From an uncultured Actinobaculum sp. (GTDB lineage Bacteria; Actinomycetota; Actinomycetes; Actinomycetales; Actinomycetaceae): DNA of 64,000 bases. Below, in pieces: positions 1-8,559 of this stretch. Both the position numbers and the translations under genes were made by a program. The stretch covers positions 1 through 64,000 of the forward strand of contig CALIHR010000005.1 in NCBI GenBank assembly GCA_938020505.1. The letters run 5' to 3'. A model generated the notes under the pieces. The model had not been told where the DNA came from and ran no database searches. It worked only from the letters and a program-made list of their open reading frames with translations. The number at the start of each line of letters is the position of its first letter. Within the stretch, counting starts at the first letter, position 1.

Positions 1-2
1 AG

Positions 3-272
3 GTGACCGGACTGTCCGGGCGCAACAAGGTCTACGGCGTGCGCATCGGCCGCGGCGAGGGCGCCAAGGGCGCGCTCCAGGCGATGACGGAGCTGGAGCA
101 GACCGTCGAGGGCGTGCCGGCCTTGCCGCTGGCGATCTCCCTCGTGGAGCAGTCCGCCCCGCAGATCAAGGATCGCCTGCCGTTGCTTTATGCGGCGCGG
201 CAGATCGTGGAGGAGGACGTCCCGGACTACGCCGCGGTGCTTGCCCGGGCGGTCCTGCCTCCCAATCCGTGA
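3..272 (+). CDS. gpsA: C-terminal part of glycerol-3-phosphate dehydrogenase [NAD(P)+] (partial)
   Basis: Only the last 89 or so residues are present; the gene is open at the left edge, so the GTG at base 3 is probably an internal valine rather than a start. The fragment reads TGLSGRNKVYGVRIGRGEG and then a helical tail with VEGVPALPLAISLVEQ, which resembles the substrate-binding C-terminal domain of GpsA (a conserved GRN motif, then a 'VEG' helix before the last helices). GpsA reduces dihydroxyacetone phosphate to sn-glycerol-3-phosphate for phospholipid synthesis in the cytoplasm. The assignment rests on this short region, so another 6-phosphogluconate-dehydrogenase-like protein is possible. 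Confidence 0.6.
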   Translation: MTGLSGRNKVYGVRIGRGEGAKGALQAMTELEQTVEGVPALPLAISLVEQSAPQIKDRLPLLYAARQIVEEDVPDYAAVLARAVLPPNP

Positions 273-687
273 GCGTCTGGAGCCCGTGGCTCTGGCTGTT
301 GAGGCCTGAGCTGGGAGACCCGAGTTGTGGCAGGCCAAGCTGTAAGCCCTGGCTGTGGGACTTGACTGTGAGGCCTTGACTGCAGCGGGCTTCCAAACTG
401 TAGCCGCCGCCGGGGTAGCGTCTGTTGCCTAGGCTAGGCGACGAAGGCGGCTGAACTGGGTCCCTCCAAACAGCTGGCTGTTTCAAACCGTGGGCGGGTG
501 CGAAATCGCACCCGCCCACGCTGTCTGCCTGGACTTTTCGCCGGAGTCCTTGCGTCCCGGAGGCCGCCTGTGTCTTCGCGACGCCCCCCGGCCTTCATAG
601 CGGTGGGTCAGTCCAAACCTGAACAACGGAAATATTGGAAACCCGAGCATTCGCGGGAGCAACCGAGGAGTTGGCCGGTTGGTTTTA
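273..687. other. Intergenic region without a convincing gene
   Basis: Apart from the hairpin at 489-520 nothing is recognisable. Bases 290-380 hold short degenerate repeats of a 'ctgtggcctgag'-like word. Open frames here have no ribosome binding site and no protein-like composition. Confidence 0.5.
489..520. terminator. 15-bp perfect inverted repeat between convergent genes
   Basis: Bases 489-503 are the exact reverse complement of 506-520, with only two bases between them (in practice a stem of about 13 bp with a 6-nt loop). The element lies between the gpsA-like gene (plus strand, ends 272) and the last gene of the toxin module (minus strand, ends 688), where a bidirectional terminator is expected. 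There is no T-run, which is common in high-GC actinobacteria. Confidence 0.65.
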
Positions 688-1278
688 TCAGTCGGTCGGG
701 AGGGGCGTTGTTTCTGTTTGTTTGGCAGGGGTCGTAGGCCAGGGTGTGGGTGTGTCCGGATGTTGTTTTTGGTAGTGGCTTTTGTAGTCGTCGCCGACGT
801 TGAATCCGGGGGCGGGTTCGAAGCAATAGGTCGCGGTGTCTCCTGCTTTGTCGTTGCCGACGGTGAATGCGAACCAGTCCATTTCGACGTCGAGCAAAGT
901 GATGGTGCCGACTCCTTCAAATGTAAAGGACTCTCCCAAGGCAAGATCGGCACCCGCGAAGGCACTTTTATCATCTGGGCCGCGATCGATGATCGACCCT
1001 ACGATTCGTGCTCGTTTGTGCCATCGTTCAATTCGGAGTTCACCTACGGATACTGCGACTTTGCGGCGGGAATCGACATAAAATTGTCCGTAATGTCCGC
1101 TTCTTGCATGAATTTTGATGCCGGGGCAGCTGAAAGGGTTGTTTTTCTTTGTGAAGACGTGGGTGTTTCGGACTGGATGTTTGTGTGTGAGGAATCCGGA
1201 GACGTAGACGATCCGTATGCTTGCCGCCAGAGCCAGGAGGCTGATCAGGGCGGCGAGAACTTTCCGGCGTTTCTTCAT
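688..1278 (-). CDS. Membrane-anchored candidate immunity protein, paralog 3
   Basis: A 196-residue protein of unknown family. The N terminus (MKKRRKVLAALISLLALAAS) is a positively charged start followed by one hydrophobic segment, so it is probably a membrane-anchored or secreted protein. The middle (about residues 35-95) is unique; from about residue 105 the sequence is identical to the neighbour at 1396-1995 and includes GVGTITLLDVEMDWFAFTVG and the PAPGF motif. It ends in a Pro/Thr-rich tail. It is last in the minus-strand toxin operon, separated from the previous gene by about 120 bp. Its position downstream of a protease toxin and its tandem paralogy suggest immunity; this is inference. 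Confidence 0.65.
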   Translation of the reverse strand: MKKRRKVLAALISLLALAASIRIVYVSGFLTHKHPVRNTHVFTKKNNPFSCPGIKIHARSGHYGQFYVDSRRKVAVSVGELRIERWHKRARIVGSIIDRGPDDKSAFAGADLALGESFTFEGVGTITLLDVEMDWFAFTVGNDKAGDTATYCFEPAPGFNVGDDYKSHYQKQHPDTPTPWPTTPAKQTETTPLPTD

Positions 1279-1395
1279 CGGTTTGTCTTTCTTTGAGTGG
1301 GTGGCGAAGCTGGGATTCGGAGCTGCGGGTTTGTTGCCGGTTCCGCTCGCGGTTTGTTTCTGTGGTCGGCTCGAGTTTGGCTTGTCAGTTGGCCT

Positions 1396-1995
1396 TTACC
1401 AGTCGGTTGGGAGCTCCGTCGGTTTTGTATGTTTGGCAGGGGTCGTAGGCCAGGGTGTGGGTGTGTCCGGATGTTGTTTTTGGTAGTGGCTTTTGTAGTC
1501 GTCGCCGACGTTGAATCCGGGGGCGGGTTCGAAGCAATAGGTCGCGGTGTCTCCTGCTTTGTCGTTGCCGACGGTGAATGCGAACCAGTCCATTTCGACG
1601 TCGAGCAAAGTGATGGTGCCGACTCCTTCAAATGTAAAGGACTCTCCCAAGGCAAGATCGGCGCCACCTCCCTCAGCTGTGACGTTGCGAAGTTTGCCCG
1701 CATAGATGCCGATTGTGGCGCGCTTGTGCCAGCGTTCGATCCTTAGGTTGGAAACTTCAATTTGTGTGTTCCAGTTAGTTCCGGGACGAAGCACGCCTCT
1801 GCGTGTACCGCTGGTGTCGCCCGCTCTATATGTGATGCCGTCGCAGCGAAGCGGATCGCCTTTCTTAGTGAAGACGCGGGTGTTCTGGGCTGGATAGTTG
1901 TGTGTGAGGAATCCGGAGACGTAGACGATCCGCATGCTTGCCGCCAGAGCCAGGAGGCTGATCAAGGCGGCGAGGACTTTCCGGCGTTTCTTCAT
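1396..1995 (-). CDS. Membrane-anchored candidate immunity protein, paralog 2
   Basis: A 199-residue protein with the same signal-anchor N terminus and the same C-terminal half as the 688-1278 gene. The middle (about residues 35-95) is different and includes a RAGDTSGTRRG stretch. The ATG overlaps the TGA of the upstream gene (ATGA, 1992-1995), so the genes are translationally coupled; a GAGG lies about 9 bases before the ATG. The motif order L-x-x-GE, GVG, TL, TAT and PAPGF is shared with the soluble paralog at 1992-2354. Function is not known; immunity against the calpain-type toxin encoded first in the operon is the simplest reading. Confidence 0.7.
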   Translation of the reverse strand: MKKRRKVLAALISLLALAASMRIVYVSGFLTHNYPAQNTRVFTKKGDPLRCDGITYRAGDTSGTRRGVLRPGTNWNTQIEVSNLRIERWHKRATIGIYAGKLRNVTAEGGGADLALGESFTFEGVGTITLLDVEMDWFAFTVGNDKAGDTATYCFEPAPGFNVGDDYKSHYQKQHPDTPTPWPTTPAKHTKPTELPTDW

Positions 1996-2354
1996 CGGTT
2001 TACCTCGCTTTCTTTATCCCAGTAGGTGATGAATCCAGGCGCGGGGACAAATTGGAAGGTTGCCGTAGGACCGCCGCCTACGGCAAAGGGAATGACGATT
2101 GGATTGACGTACATGAGAGTGAAGGCCCCGACCCCCGGATGGTCGATGCATTCGCCCGCTTCCAAGTCGCGACATATCGACGTTACATGGGAGCTGTCAG
2201 GCGTATCAACGCTATCGGCGGGGTACCCGCCTTGCAGGGCAGCCCTCATTCTTCCGTCGGAATAGCGAATATTCGAGACGGTGTAGGACGGTTGATTCCC
2301 AATCCCGGGGCGAAAAACCGAGGATTCGGACAATTCGACGATGCGCGAAGTCAT
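1992..2354 (-). CDS. Soluble candidate immunity protein, paralog 1
   Basis: 120 residues, no signal or membrane segment. The start is fixed by a strong GGAGGAGG-type Shine-Dalgarno immediately upstream and by a 4-base ATGA overlap with the toxin gene (2351-2354). The C-terminal half aligns with the two following genes (L-x-x-GE, GVG, TL, then TATFQFVPAPGF), while the N-terminal half is unrelated to them. Direct coupling to the toxin stop codon is the usual arrangement for a cognate immunity gene. No known family was recognised. Confidence 0.75.
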   Translation of the reverse strand: MTSRIVELSESSVFRPGIGNQPSYTVSNIRYSDGRMRAALQGGYPADSVDTPDSSHVTSICRDLEAGECIDHPGVGAFTLMYVNPIVIPFAVGGGPTATFQFVPAPGFITYWDKESEVNR

Positions 2355-3682
2355 TTGGGGTAACCTCCTCCAACGTGGACGTTGCCGAAGGAAGCTCCGA
2401 AGTCGTTCCAACTCATTTTAAACTCGGCGTACTCTACCTGTTTGTTTCCATCAGAGTCGTAGCTATGCCCCCAAGGGTTTCTCACGGTGACCCCGTCCTT
2501 GTCCGCAGCGACGACTACGTAGGAATGATTTCGCATCATCTGAATGCGATGTTTTTCTCCGTGGACTGATACCTCTTTTATGAACTCGCTGTTCTGGAAA
2601 CCAACGATTCTTGTAACGGTGTTGGCGACCACGGGGCGATGATTCTTCAATGCCTGCTGGATGTCCTTGCGCTGGTCGTCGTCGTATCCGTCGCCGAAGC
2701 CCCAAGTGCCCTTCTTTATAATAGTCGTGTCCTTTCCTGTGATTTCTTCCATGACGGCCGACGGTTCGCCCGCGCTGATTCCGGTGGGGCCGAAAACACT
2801 GTTGCCGCGAGTGCCGCCCTCGTACATCTGTCCGTAGGCTGCCTCGAGAATCGAGACGACGCCCGGACTGCCTCCATTGGCCCCGCGCAGGTAGGTTCTC
2901 TCGACGAAGACCGTGCGTGCGCGCTCAGGGTGGTCCGGGTCCTCGTAGACGGTGACGAGGTAACCGTCCTGGTGGCCGTTCACAGTGTGCGGCCTAATCG
3001 ACTTTTGCAGGAGCTTTCGGCCTTCAGGCGTGCGCATCATGGCCATGAGGGTCGCCACTAAGTAGCAATCGCCGATTTCCCCCTGAGAGACTTCGCGAAA
3101 GTCCATGTGTTTGAGCTCGTCGTTGATCCGATCGATGTCGTCATCATTGAGCTTGTGCAGCTCGCCTATGTTATCGCCTTTGCCGTTTGACTTGACCGCC
3201 TCTAGGTGTAAGGCTGCCCGCAGCTCGGCGGCGCACACGTCGCCTGCCTTGTGCAGCGAGTCGATTGCCGCCTTCGCGTCTTTGGCTATCGACTGCGCTT
3301 TGGTTTTGAGCTCCTCCATCTTCTCGTCCCGTTCCTCGTCGGGAACCGCGTCGACCTGCCTGTCCAGCGCCTGCATGCCGGCCCGCGCGGCATCGATCTT
3401 CCTCTCGGCGTCCTCCGCGGCGTAGGCGAATGTGCGAATCGCCCTCGCGCCCTCGTCCAAGCCTTCGTTCAAGCGACCGGTCTGCCTGACCTCGCCGGCC
3501 AATGCGCAATCGAAAGCATCGCGCGCCGAGCCTTCCCACGTTTCGGCTTTCGAGGGAAGACGCCGCAATCGCCTCCCGTACTCCTCCAGCCTCGCTTTCA
3601 TCGAAAAGAGCTTGTCATGCAGAGTGAATATGCCGGGCGAGCGCCTCGGAAACTCCGGTATGCAGTCGGCGAACTTTTCCAT
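2351..3682 (-). CDS. WXG-type ESX substrate with C-terminal calpain-like cysteine protease domain (polymorphic toxin)
   Basis: 443 residues from the ATG at 3682. An ATG also occurs 9 bases earlier (3691), but AAGGAG abuts that one directly, whereas it sits 9 bases from 3682. Residues about 1-150 are helical with a WEG motif at 49-51, as in WXG100/LXG-type type VII secretion substrates. From about residue 195 the sequence shows the papain-fold C2 (calpain) signature: VSQGEIGDCYLVA with catalytic Cys206 and the oxyanion Gln200, then NHSYVVVAA with His386, and VRNPWGHSYD with Asn402. All three catalytic residues are in the calpain order, so the enzyme should be active. It is preceded by an Esx-like gene and followed by three candidate immunity genes. 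Role: probably a secreted antibacterial protease; the target is unknown. Confidence 0.85.
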   Translation of the reverse strand: MEKFADCIPEFPRRSPGIFTLHDKLFSMKARLEEYGRRLRRLPSKAETWEGSARDAFDCALAGEVRQTGRLNEGLDEGARAIRTFAYAAEDAERKIDAARAGMQALDRQVDAVPDEERDEKMEELKTKAQSIAKDAKAAIDSLHKAGDVCAAELRAALHLEAVKSNGKGDNIGELHKLNDDDIDRINDELKHMDFREVSQGEIGDCYLVATLMAMMRTPEGRKLLQKSIRPHTVNGHQDGYLVTVYEDPDHPERARTVFVERTYLRGANGGSPGVVSILEAAYGQMYEGGTRGNSVFGPTGISAGEPSAVMEEITGKDTTIIKKGTWGFGDGYDDDQRKDIQQALKNHRPVVANTVTRIVGFQNSEFIKEVSVHGEKHRIQMMRNHSYVVVAADKDGVTVRNPWGHSYDSDGNKQVEYAEFKMSWNDFGASFGNVHVGGGYPK

Positions 3683-3856
3683 TACAGTCATCTCCTTGAT
3701 TTCGTGTTTGCCTTGTCGTTGTGCGGCGCCGTTTCACTTCTGCGGCGCCGGCTTGCTTTCGCGACGCCGATCGTCAGGCGTTGTTTTGCCGTTCGGCAAG
3801 GCCTCGTCGTTCCGCATTGCCGGCCTTCTGGCAGCGCCTAGGGCTTCGCGGGCCCC

Positions 3857-4150
3857 TCATTGGAACTTTTGCACTTGCGACGTGAACTGCTTGGCCCATT
3901 CGCCGTCGGTTTCCTCGGCCATCTGCGAGGTGTCGGACACCGCCTCCGACGTCTCCTCGCACCAATCGCTCAGCCCTCCGATCCTCTCCGTCGCCGCGTC
4001 GGCGAATTCTCTGTAGGCTTCGTCGAGGGAGGGATGGCCGAAGGCCGGGACCGGGCACGGCGTTTCGACGTCGTCGTAGACCTCGGACAGAGAGTCGAGG
4101 CCCTCTCCGAGGTCGTCCATTTCGTCTTCGTCGATGGCGAACTTGCTCAT
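3857..4150 (-). CDS. Small acidic helical ESX-like partner protein
   Basis: 97 residues beginning MSKFAIDEDEMDD, with GGGAG and a short A-run just upstream of the ATG at 4150. It is short, acidic and helix-rich and ends in EWAKQFTSQVQKFQ; a YDDVE (YxxxE) string occurs near residue 25. It lies directly upstream of the WXG-calpain gene. The same arrangement (small helical protein, then large substrate) recurs at 34.4, 37.4 and 48.5 kb in this window. It is likely the co-secreted partner or chaperone of the toxin, by analogy to EsxA/EsxB-type helpers; no family match can be proved by eye. Confidence 0.65.
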   Translation of the reverse strand: MSKFAIDEDEMDDLGEGLDSLSEVYDDVETPCPVPAFGHPSLDEAYREFADAATERIGGLSDWCEETSEAVSDTSQMAEETDGEWAKQFTSQVQKFQ

Positions 4151-4393
4151 TTTTCTCCCATTCGCATGAATCGGATTTCCCGTCGGCAAACCGGCGTGAA
4201 CGACGTATAAGACGAACCTACACGCATTTCGGAACGAAATCTAGAGGTTTCATAATGTGGAATCTGTCCTTAGAATGCGCCCGTCCGACGTACTTTAAGG
4301 CTTGCAGGAACGCGTTCTAACTTGTGCACACAAGCGGACAAAGCGGAAAACGGCTTCGAGCGTCGAACTTCGGAAACTCCTGCGCGCACGCCA

Positions 4394-4423
4394 TTTTCTT
4401 TTTTGCGCCATATGTGGTATATT
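4394..4423 (+). promoter_or_regulatory. Possible promoter of fhs
   Basis: A good -10 hexamer TATATT at 4418-4423 stands in an otherwise GC-rich region about 65 bases before the fhs start. The matching -35 region (about 4394-4400, T-rich) is weak. Confidence 0.3.
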
Positions 4424-4489
4424 AGTTCCTGCCGTCGGCGGGCGACTTCGGCGGCGTCGCGAGCAAAGTTCCGTCAGCAAGGAGTTGAT

Positions 4490-6256
4490 GTGGGCAACGA
4501 TCTGACCAATCAGGGTAAGACGAACCGGGGTGTGAATGGCGCCAAGGCGGCCGAAGCCGCTTCGCCCTCCTCCGCCGAAGCGGGCGGGGCTCAAGGCGAG
4601 GCCAAAGCCGAAGAAACCCAGCCCGGCGAGCCCAAACCCATACGGCGCGTGGCCGCTGACCTCGGGGTCCCCGACGAGCACGTCCTCGTCTACGGCCACG
4701 GCAAGGCCAAGATCGACCTCGATTACCTGCGCTCACTGCCCGAGCGGGATTCAAAGCTCGTCCTCGTCACAGCGATTTCCCCGACGCCGGCCGGCGAGGG
4801 GAAGACGACGACGTCGATCGGCTTGGCCGACGGATTGGCGCGGCTAGGCAAGCGTCCGGTGCTCGCCCTTCGCGAGCCCTCGATGGGGCCGGTTTTCGGC
4901 ATCAAGGGCGGCGCCGTCGGCGGGGGGAAGGCCCAGGTCACGCCCGGCGACGAGATCAACCTCCACTTCACCGGCGATTTCGCGGCCATCGCCGAGGCCA
5001 ACAATCTGCTCGCCGCGATGGCGGACAACGCGCTGCATTTCGGCACTCACGACATCGACCCGCGCACCGTCGCCATCCGCCGCTCGATCGACATGAACGA
5101 TCGCTCCCTGCGCGACGTCGTCATCGGCCTCGGCGGGCGGCTCGGCGGGGTCACGCGCGAGTCGGGCTTCGACATCACCGCGGCCAGCCAGGTCATGGCG
5201 ACCTTCTGCATGGCCGACTCCCTCGACGACCTGCGTGAACGGCTCGGCCGCATCGTCGTCGGCAGGTCCTCGTCCGGCGATTCCGTCACCGCGGCGGACC
5301 TCGGCGCCGTCGGCGCAATGACGGCAATCCTCAAGGACGCGCTCGCCCCCAACCTCGTCCAGACCCTCGAAGGCAACCCCGCCCTGGTCCACGGCGGCCC
5401 CTTCGCCAACATCGCCCACGGCACGAACTCGGTGATCGCCACCAAGGCCGCGCTCAAGCTGGGCGACGTCGCCGTGACCGAGGCCGGATTCGGCGCCGAC
5501 CTGGGCGCGGAGAAATTCTTCGACATCATCGGGCAGACCGCCGGGATCGCCCCCGACCTCACCGTGGTCGTCGCAACCGTGCGCGCCCTCAAGTATCACG
5601 GGGGCGTGGCGCTCGCGGACCTGGAGGAGGAGAACGTCGCCGCGGTTCGCGCGGGCGCGGTCAACCTGCGCCGGCACTGCGAAAATCTCACGGAGGTTTT
5701 CGCCCAGCCCGTGCTCGTGGCGGTCAACCGGTTTGCCGCGGATACGGAGGCCGAGATCGCAGCCGTCCGCGAGTCCGTGGCCGACCTCGGCATCGACGTC
5801 GTCCTCACCGACCACTTCGGCCGCGGGGGAGAGGGGGCGCTCGATTTCGCCGACGCCGTCGTGAAGTCGCTGGCCAAGCCGAGCATCGCCAAGAGCGCAT
5901 ACCGCTTGACGGATTCCCTGGAAGACAAGGCGCGGGCTATCGTCACCAGGGTCTACCGCGGGGCCGACGTGGTCTTCGAACCCGCCGCGGCGCGCGAGCT
6001 CCGGCGGCTCGAGGAGTCCGGCTGGGGCGAGCTGCCCGTGTGCATGGCCAAAACCCAATACTCGTTTTCGACCGACCCGAAAGCGCTTGGCGCCCCCGAG
6101 GGCTTCACCGTGCCGATCCGCGAAGTGCGCCTCTCGGCAGGGGCGGGCTTCGTCGTGCTCATCTCAGGCTCGATCATGACGATGCCGGGCCTGCCCAAGC
6201 GCCCCTCGGCCTGCGACATCGACGTGGTCGACGGGGTTATCGAGGGAATGCACTGA
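4490..6256 (+). CDS. fhs: Formate--tetrahydrofolate ligase
   Basis: 588 residues; catalyses ATP-dependent formation of 10-formyl-tetrahydrofolate from formate in cytoplasmic one-carbon metabolism. Both family signatures are clear: the P-loop PTPAGEGKTTTSIGL and the VFGIKGGAVGGGKAQV element, followed by the conserved DEINLHFTGD and GGPFANIAHGTNS blocks. The GTG at 4490 is chosen because AAGGAG lies 5 bases upstream; the frame is open further upstream but that part does not look like protein. The N terminus carries about 55 extra Ala/Glu-rich residues before the usual start of the fold, making it slightly longer than typical (about 556 residues). It is transcribed divergently from the toxin module and stands alone. 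Confidence 0.95.
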   Translation: MGNDLTNQGKTNRGVNGAKAAEAASPSSAEAGGAQGEAKAEETQPGEPKPIRRVAADLGVPDEHVLVYGHGKAKIDLDYLRSLPERDSKLVLVTAISPTPAGEGKTTTSIGLADGLARLGKRPVLALREPSMGPVFGIKGGAVGGGKAQVTPGDEINLHFTGDFAAIAEANNLLAAMADNALHFGTHDIDPRTVAIRRSIDMNDRSLRDVVIGLGGRLGGVTRESGFDITAASQVMATFCMADSLDDLRERLGRIVVGRSSSGDSVTAADLGAVGAMTAILKDALAPNLVQTLEGNPALVHGGPFANIAHGTNSVIATKAALKLGDVAVTEAGFGADLGAEKFFDIIGQTAGIAPDLTVVVATVRALKYHGGVALADLEEENVAAVRAGAVNLRRHCENLTEVFAQPVLVAVNRFAADTEAEIAAVRESVADLGIDVVLTDHFGRGGEGALDFADAVVKSLAKPSIAKSAYRLTDSLEDKARAIVTRVYRGADVVFEPAAARELRRLEESGWGELPVCMAKTQYSFSTDPKALGAPEGFTVPIREVRLSAGAGFVVLISGSIMTMPGLPKRPSACDIDVVDGVIEGMH

Positions 6257-6593
6257 GAACTGCTGAGGATTCCAAACCGGGCTCGGGATTGTAGCCCATG
6301 CCCGGGGCCCTGCTCGTCTTCCGGTTTTTCAGTCCTACGCAGGCCTCCAGCCCGTACTCTGCCTGCGCTCGGTGAGAGTAAATCCGGACAATCGAATAAA
6401 CCCCGCCAGTCCTTTCGGACGACGGGGAACTATGCACTGAGTCTACAGGGGACTATGCAGGCGGTGCAAGGCCGGGATTCTCATTGGGAACTTACTGGGC
6501 AACCGCGATCGATCAGTCGGAGTGCCGCCATTTAAGCGTGGGAGCGCCGTGGAAAGAACTGTCAAGGCGATGGGCGTTTCAGCAAGTTCGCCG
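6257..6593. other. Intergenic region between fhs and the TPR cassette
   Basis: Contains GC-rich inverted words around 6278-6308 (GGGCT...AGCCC inside CCGGG...CCCGG) that may end fhs transcription. Nothing else is recognised before the promoter at 6594. Confidence 0.4.
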
Positions 6594-6631
6594 TGGACAT
6601 GGCGGACGGTTGGGACTAGGATCGGTTTATG
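6594..6631 (+). promoter_or_regulatory. Leaderless promoter, TPR cassette copy A
   Basis: TGGACA (6594-6599), a 17-bp spacer, TAGGAT (6617-6622), then six bases to the ATG at 6629. With the usual 6-7 nt from the -10 to the start site, the transcript would begin at or within a base of the ATG, so no ribosome binding site is needed. The same element recurs upstream of cassette copies B, C and D. Confidence 0.75.
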
Positions 6632-8446
6632 GGTCTGGCTGTTCTTGTGCACGCATTTTCTTTACTTCTCAACAATCAGTCGGTTGCCGACACAGCGGCG
6701 ACGACAGTTGCTATTGGCACGCCGCCACCGGCGACTGGCATCACGCCGGAGGAAGCCCAACGAGCCACCACTATATCGGCCAGGCTGGCTGACGTCATAA
6801 ACGCGCGTCTTGAACGGGCCTCCTCCGAGCGCGAGCGGCGCGAAATCGACGGAGCGGTCCTGGCCGCCGCCGAGATTTTCGCGCGGATTTACCGTGAGAC
6901 GGGCGACGACGTCGGCGTTCAAAGCAGCCCCGACTCGTTCCTCGCATTCCTCGACGCCCGAGGTACGGCGGAAATCCGCCAAACAGTCGGCGAGAAGGCG
7001 CGGAGCCTCTACGATGAGCTCCTGCGCACCGCCGCCAACGAATTGGTCCTAACCGACCCTGACAGACCGGCTGGACCGGATGCAAACGAACTGGCCGGAC
7101 CCGGCGCAAACGAACTGGCCGGACCCGGAGCAAATGAACCGGCAAGAGATCCCGAAGAGCACCTTCCAGAAACGGAGACGAGAAACTCTCTCGAGGCAAT
7201 TGCCATGTATGAGGCGCTTCTCGCCGATCAAATTCGGACGCTTGGCAGCGGGCACTCCGCGACGATTGCTACCCGCAACAGTCTTGCCAAAGCATATGCA
7301 GACGGAGGCGAACCTCAGAAGGCCATCGATGCCTACAAAGCGCTTTTGGCCGACATTACGGAAGCTCTTGGCCCCGATCATACCAACACGGTCACGGCGC
7401 GCGTCAATCTTGCCTACGGTTATGCCGCTGCGGGAGACCTCCAAAGTGCAATAGAAATATACGAGGCTTTGCTTGCAGATCCGGAACCGGTCGTCGACTC
7501 TGAAGAAGACCCGTCGCTCGTCCTGCGCGACAATCTGGCCTACCTGTATTGGCAGGCGGGAATGCCTCAGAAAGCCGTCGGCATATTCAGGATTCTTCTT
7601 TCCGAGTGGACCCGGTCCCTCGGCCCGGACCACCCTGACGTGCTCAGCACGCGCAACAACCTGGCCAGAATGCACTTGGACGCAGGGAATCTGGGGGAGG
7701 CCATTGAACTGTTTGAGTCCCTTATTGCCGACCAGATTCGAATCCTTGGTTTTGATCACCCCGATACGCTCATCACGCGAAGCAACCTGGCTGAAGCTTA
7801 CATGGCTGCGCGAAAAGAGGAGAAGGCGGCGAGTTTGCGCGAAGATTTACTTGTCAGTAAGGCCCGGTCTCTCGGCTTCGACCACCCCGAAACATCCACT
7901 ATGCGAGGCGATCTCGCCGTAGCTTACATGGGAGCGGGAAAGGAGGAGAAGGCGGTGGCTTTGCTCGAAGATTTGCTTGCCGACCAGACCCGGGTCTTGG
8001 GCTTTGATCATCCCGACACATTCATCACGCGAGACACCCTCGCCACAGCCTACATGTGTGCGGGAAAGGCGGAGAAGGCGGTGAGTTTGCTCGAAGATTT
8101 ACTTGTCAGTCAGGTCCGGTCTCTCAGCCCAGACCACCCCGATACTCTCATCGCGCGGGGCAACCTCGCTGCAGCTTACACGCGTGCGGGAAAGGCGGAG
8201 AAGGCGGTGAGTTTGCTCGAAGATTTACTTGTCAGTCAGGTCCGGTCTCTCAGCCCAGACCACCCTGACGTACTCCGCACGCGAAACAGGTTGGGAAATG
8301 CATACGTACTTGCGGGAAATCTCCTGAAAGCCCTCAGTGTATACGAGGCTCTTCTGGCTGACCAGACTCGGATTCTTGGCCCTGAGCACCCTGACACGCT
8401 TAACACGCAAAAGCTCCTCGCCAGGGTACGTAAAGTAGCGCGATAG
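6629..8446 (+). CDS. Kinesin-light-chain-like TPR repeat protein, intact cassette A
   Basis: 605 residues. The start MGLAVLVHAFSLLL is a hydrophobic leader shared with copies B-D. Residues about 40-150 form a helical N-terminal domain; from about residue 185 there are roughly ten TPR units of 42 residues with the recurring LGPDHPDTL-type linker and NLA-x-AY helix, as in TPR_10/TPR_12 kinesin-light-chain proteins. Between them lies a short repeat of GANELAGP (about 160-175). Two neighbouring repeats are nearly identical at the DNA level. TPR scaffolds bind other proteins; here no partner can be named. It is the only copy in which leader, helical domain and TPRs are in one frame. Confidence 0.85.
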   Translation: MGLAVLVHAFSLLLNNQSVADTAATTVAIGTPPPATGITPEEAQRATTISARLADVINARLERASSERERREIDGAVLAAAEIFARIYRETGDDVGVQSSPDSFLAFLDARGTAEIRQTVGEKARSLYDELLRTAANELVLTDPDRPAGPDANELAGPGANELAGPGANEPARDPEEHLPETETRNSLEAIAMYEALLADQIRTLGSGHSATIATRNSLAKAYADGGEPQKAIDAYKALLADITEALGPDHTNTVTARVNLAYGYAAAGDLQSAIEIYEALLADPEPVVDSEEDPSLVLRDNLAYLYWQAGMPQKAVGIFRILLSEWTRSLGPDHPDVLSTRNNLARMHLDAGNLGEAIELFESLIADQIRILGFDHPDTLITRSNLAEAYMAARKEEKAASLREDLLVSKARSLGFDHPETSTMRGDLAVAYMGAGKEEKAVALLEDLLADQTRVLGFDHPDTFITRDTLATAYMCAGKAEKAVSLLEDLLVSQVRSLSPDHPDTLIARGNLAAAYTRAGKAEKAVSLLEDLLVSQVRSLSPDHPDVLRTRNRLGNAYVLAGNLLKALSVYEALLADQTRILGPEHPDTLNTQKLLARVRKVAR

Positions 8447-8478
8447 GAGACCTTTCTTTCATGGAGCTATCGCGCTAC
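8435..8478. terminator. 12-bp perfect inverted repeat overlapping the stop codon of TPR gene A
   Basis: Bases 8435-8446 (including the TAG stop) are the exact reverse complement of 8467-8478, with a 20-nt loop. It lies between convergent genes, so it may terminate transcription in both directions. A short T-run follows only when read on the minus strand. Confidence 0.5.
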
Positions 8479-8559
8479 AAGCGTGGAAGATGGGCGGACA
8501 TGCCCGTGTGCGCAGCGAAATTGCTCCGGCCCGGTTCGGCGATGTCGATGGCGGCATGA

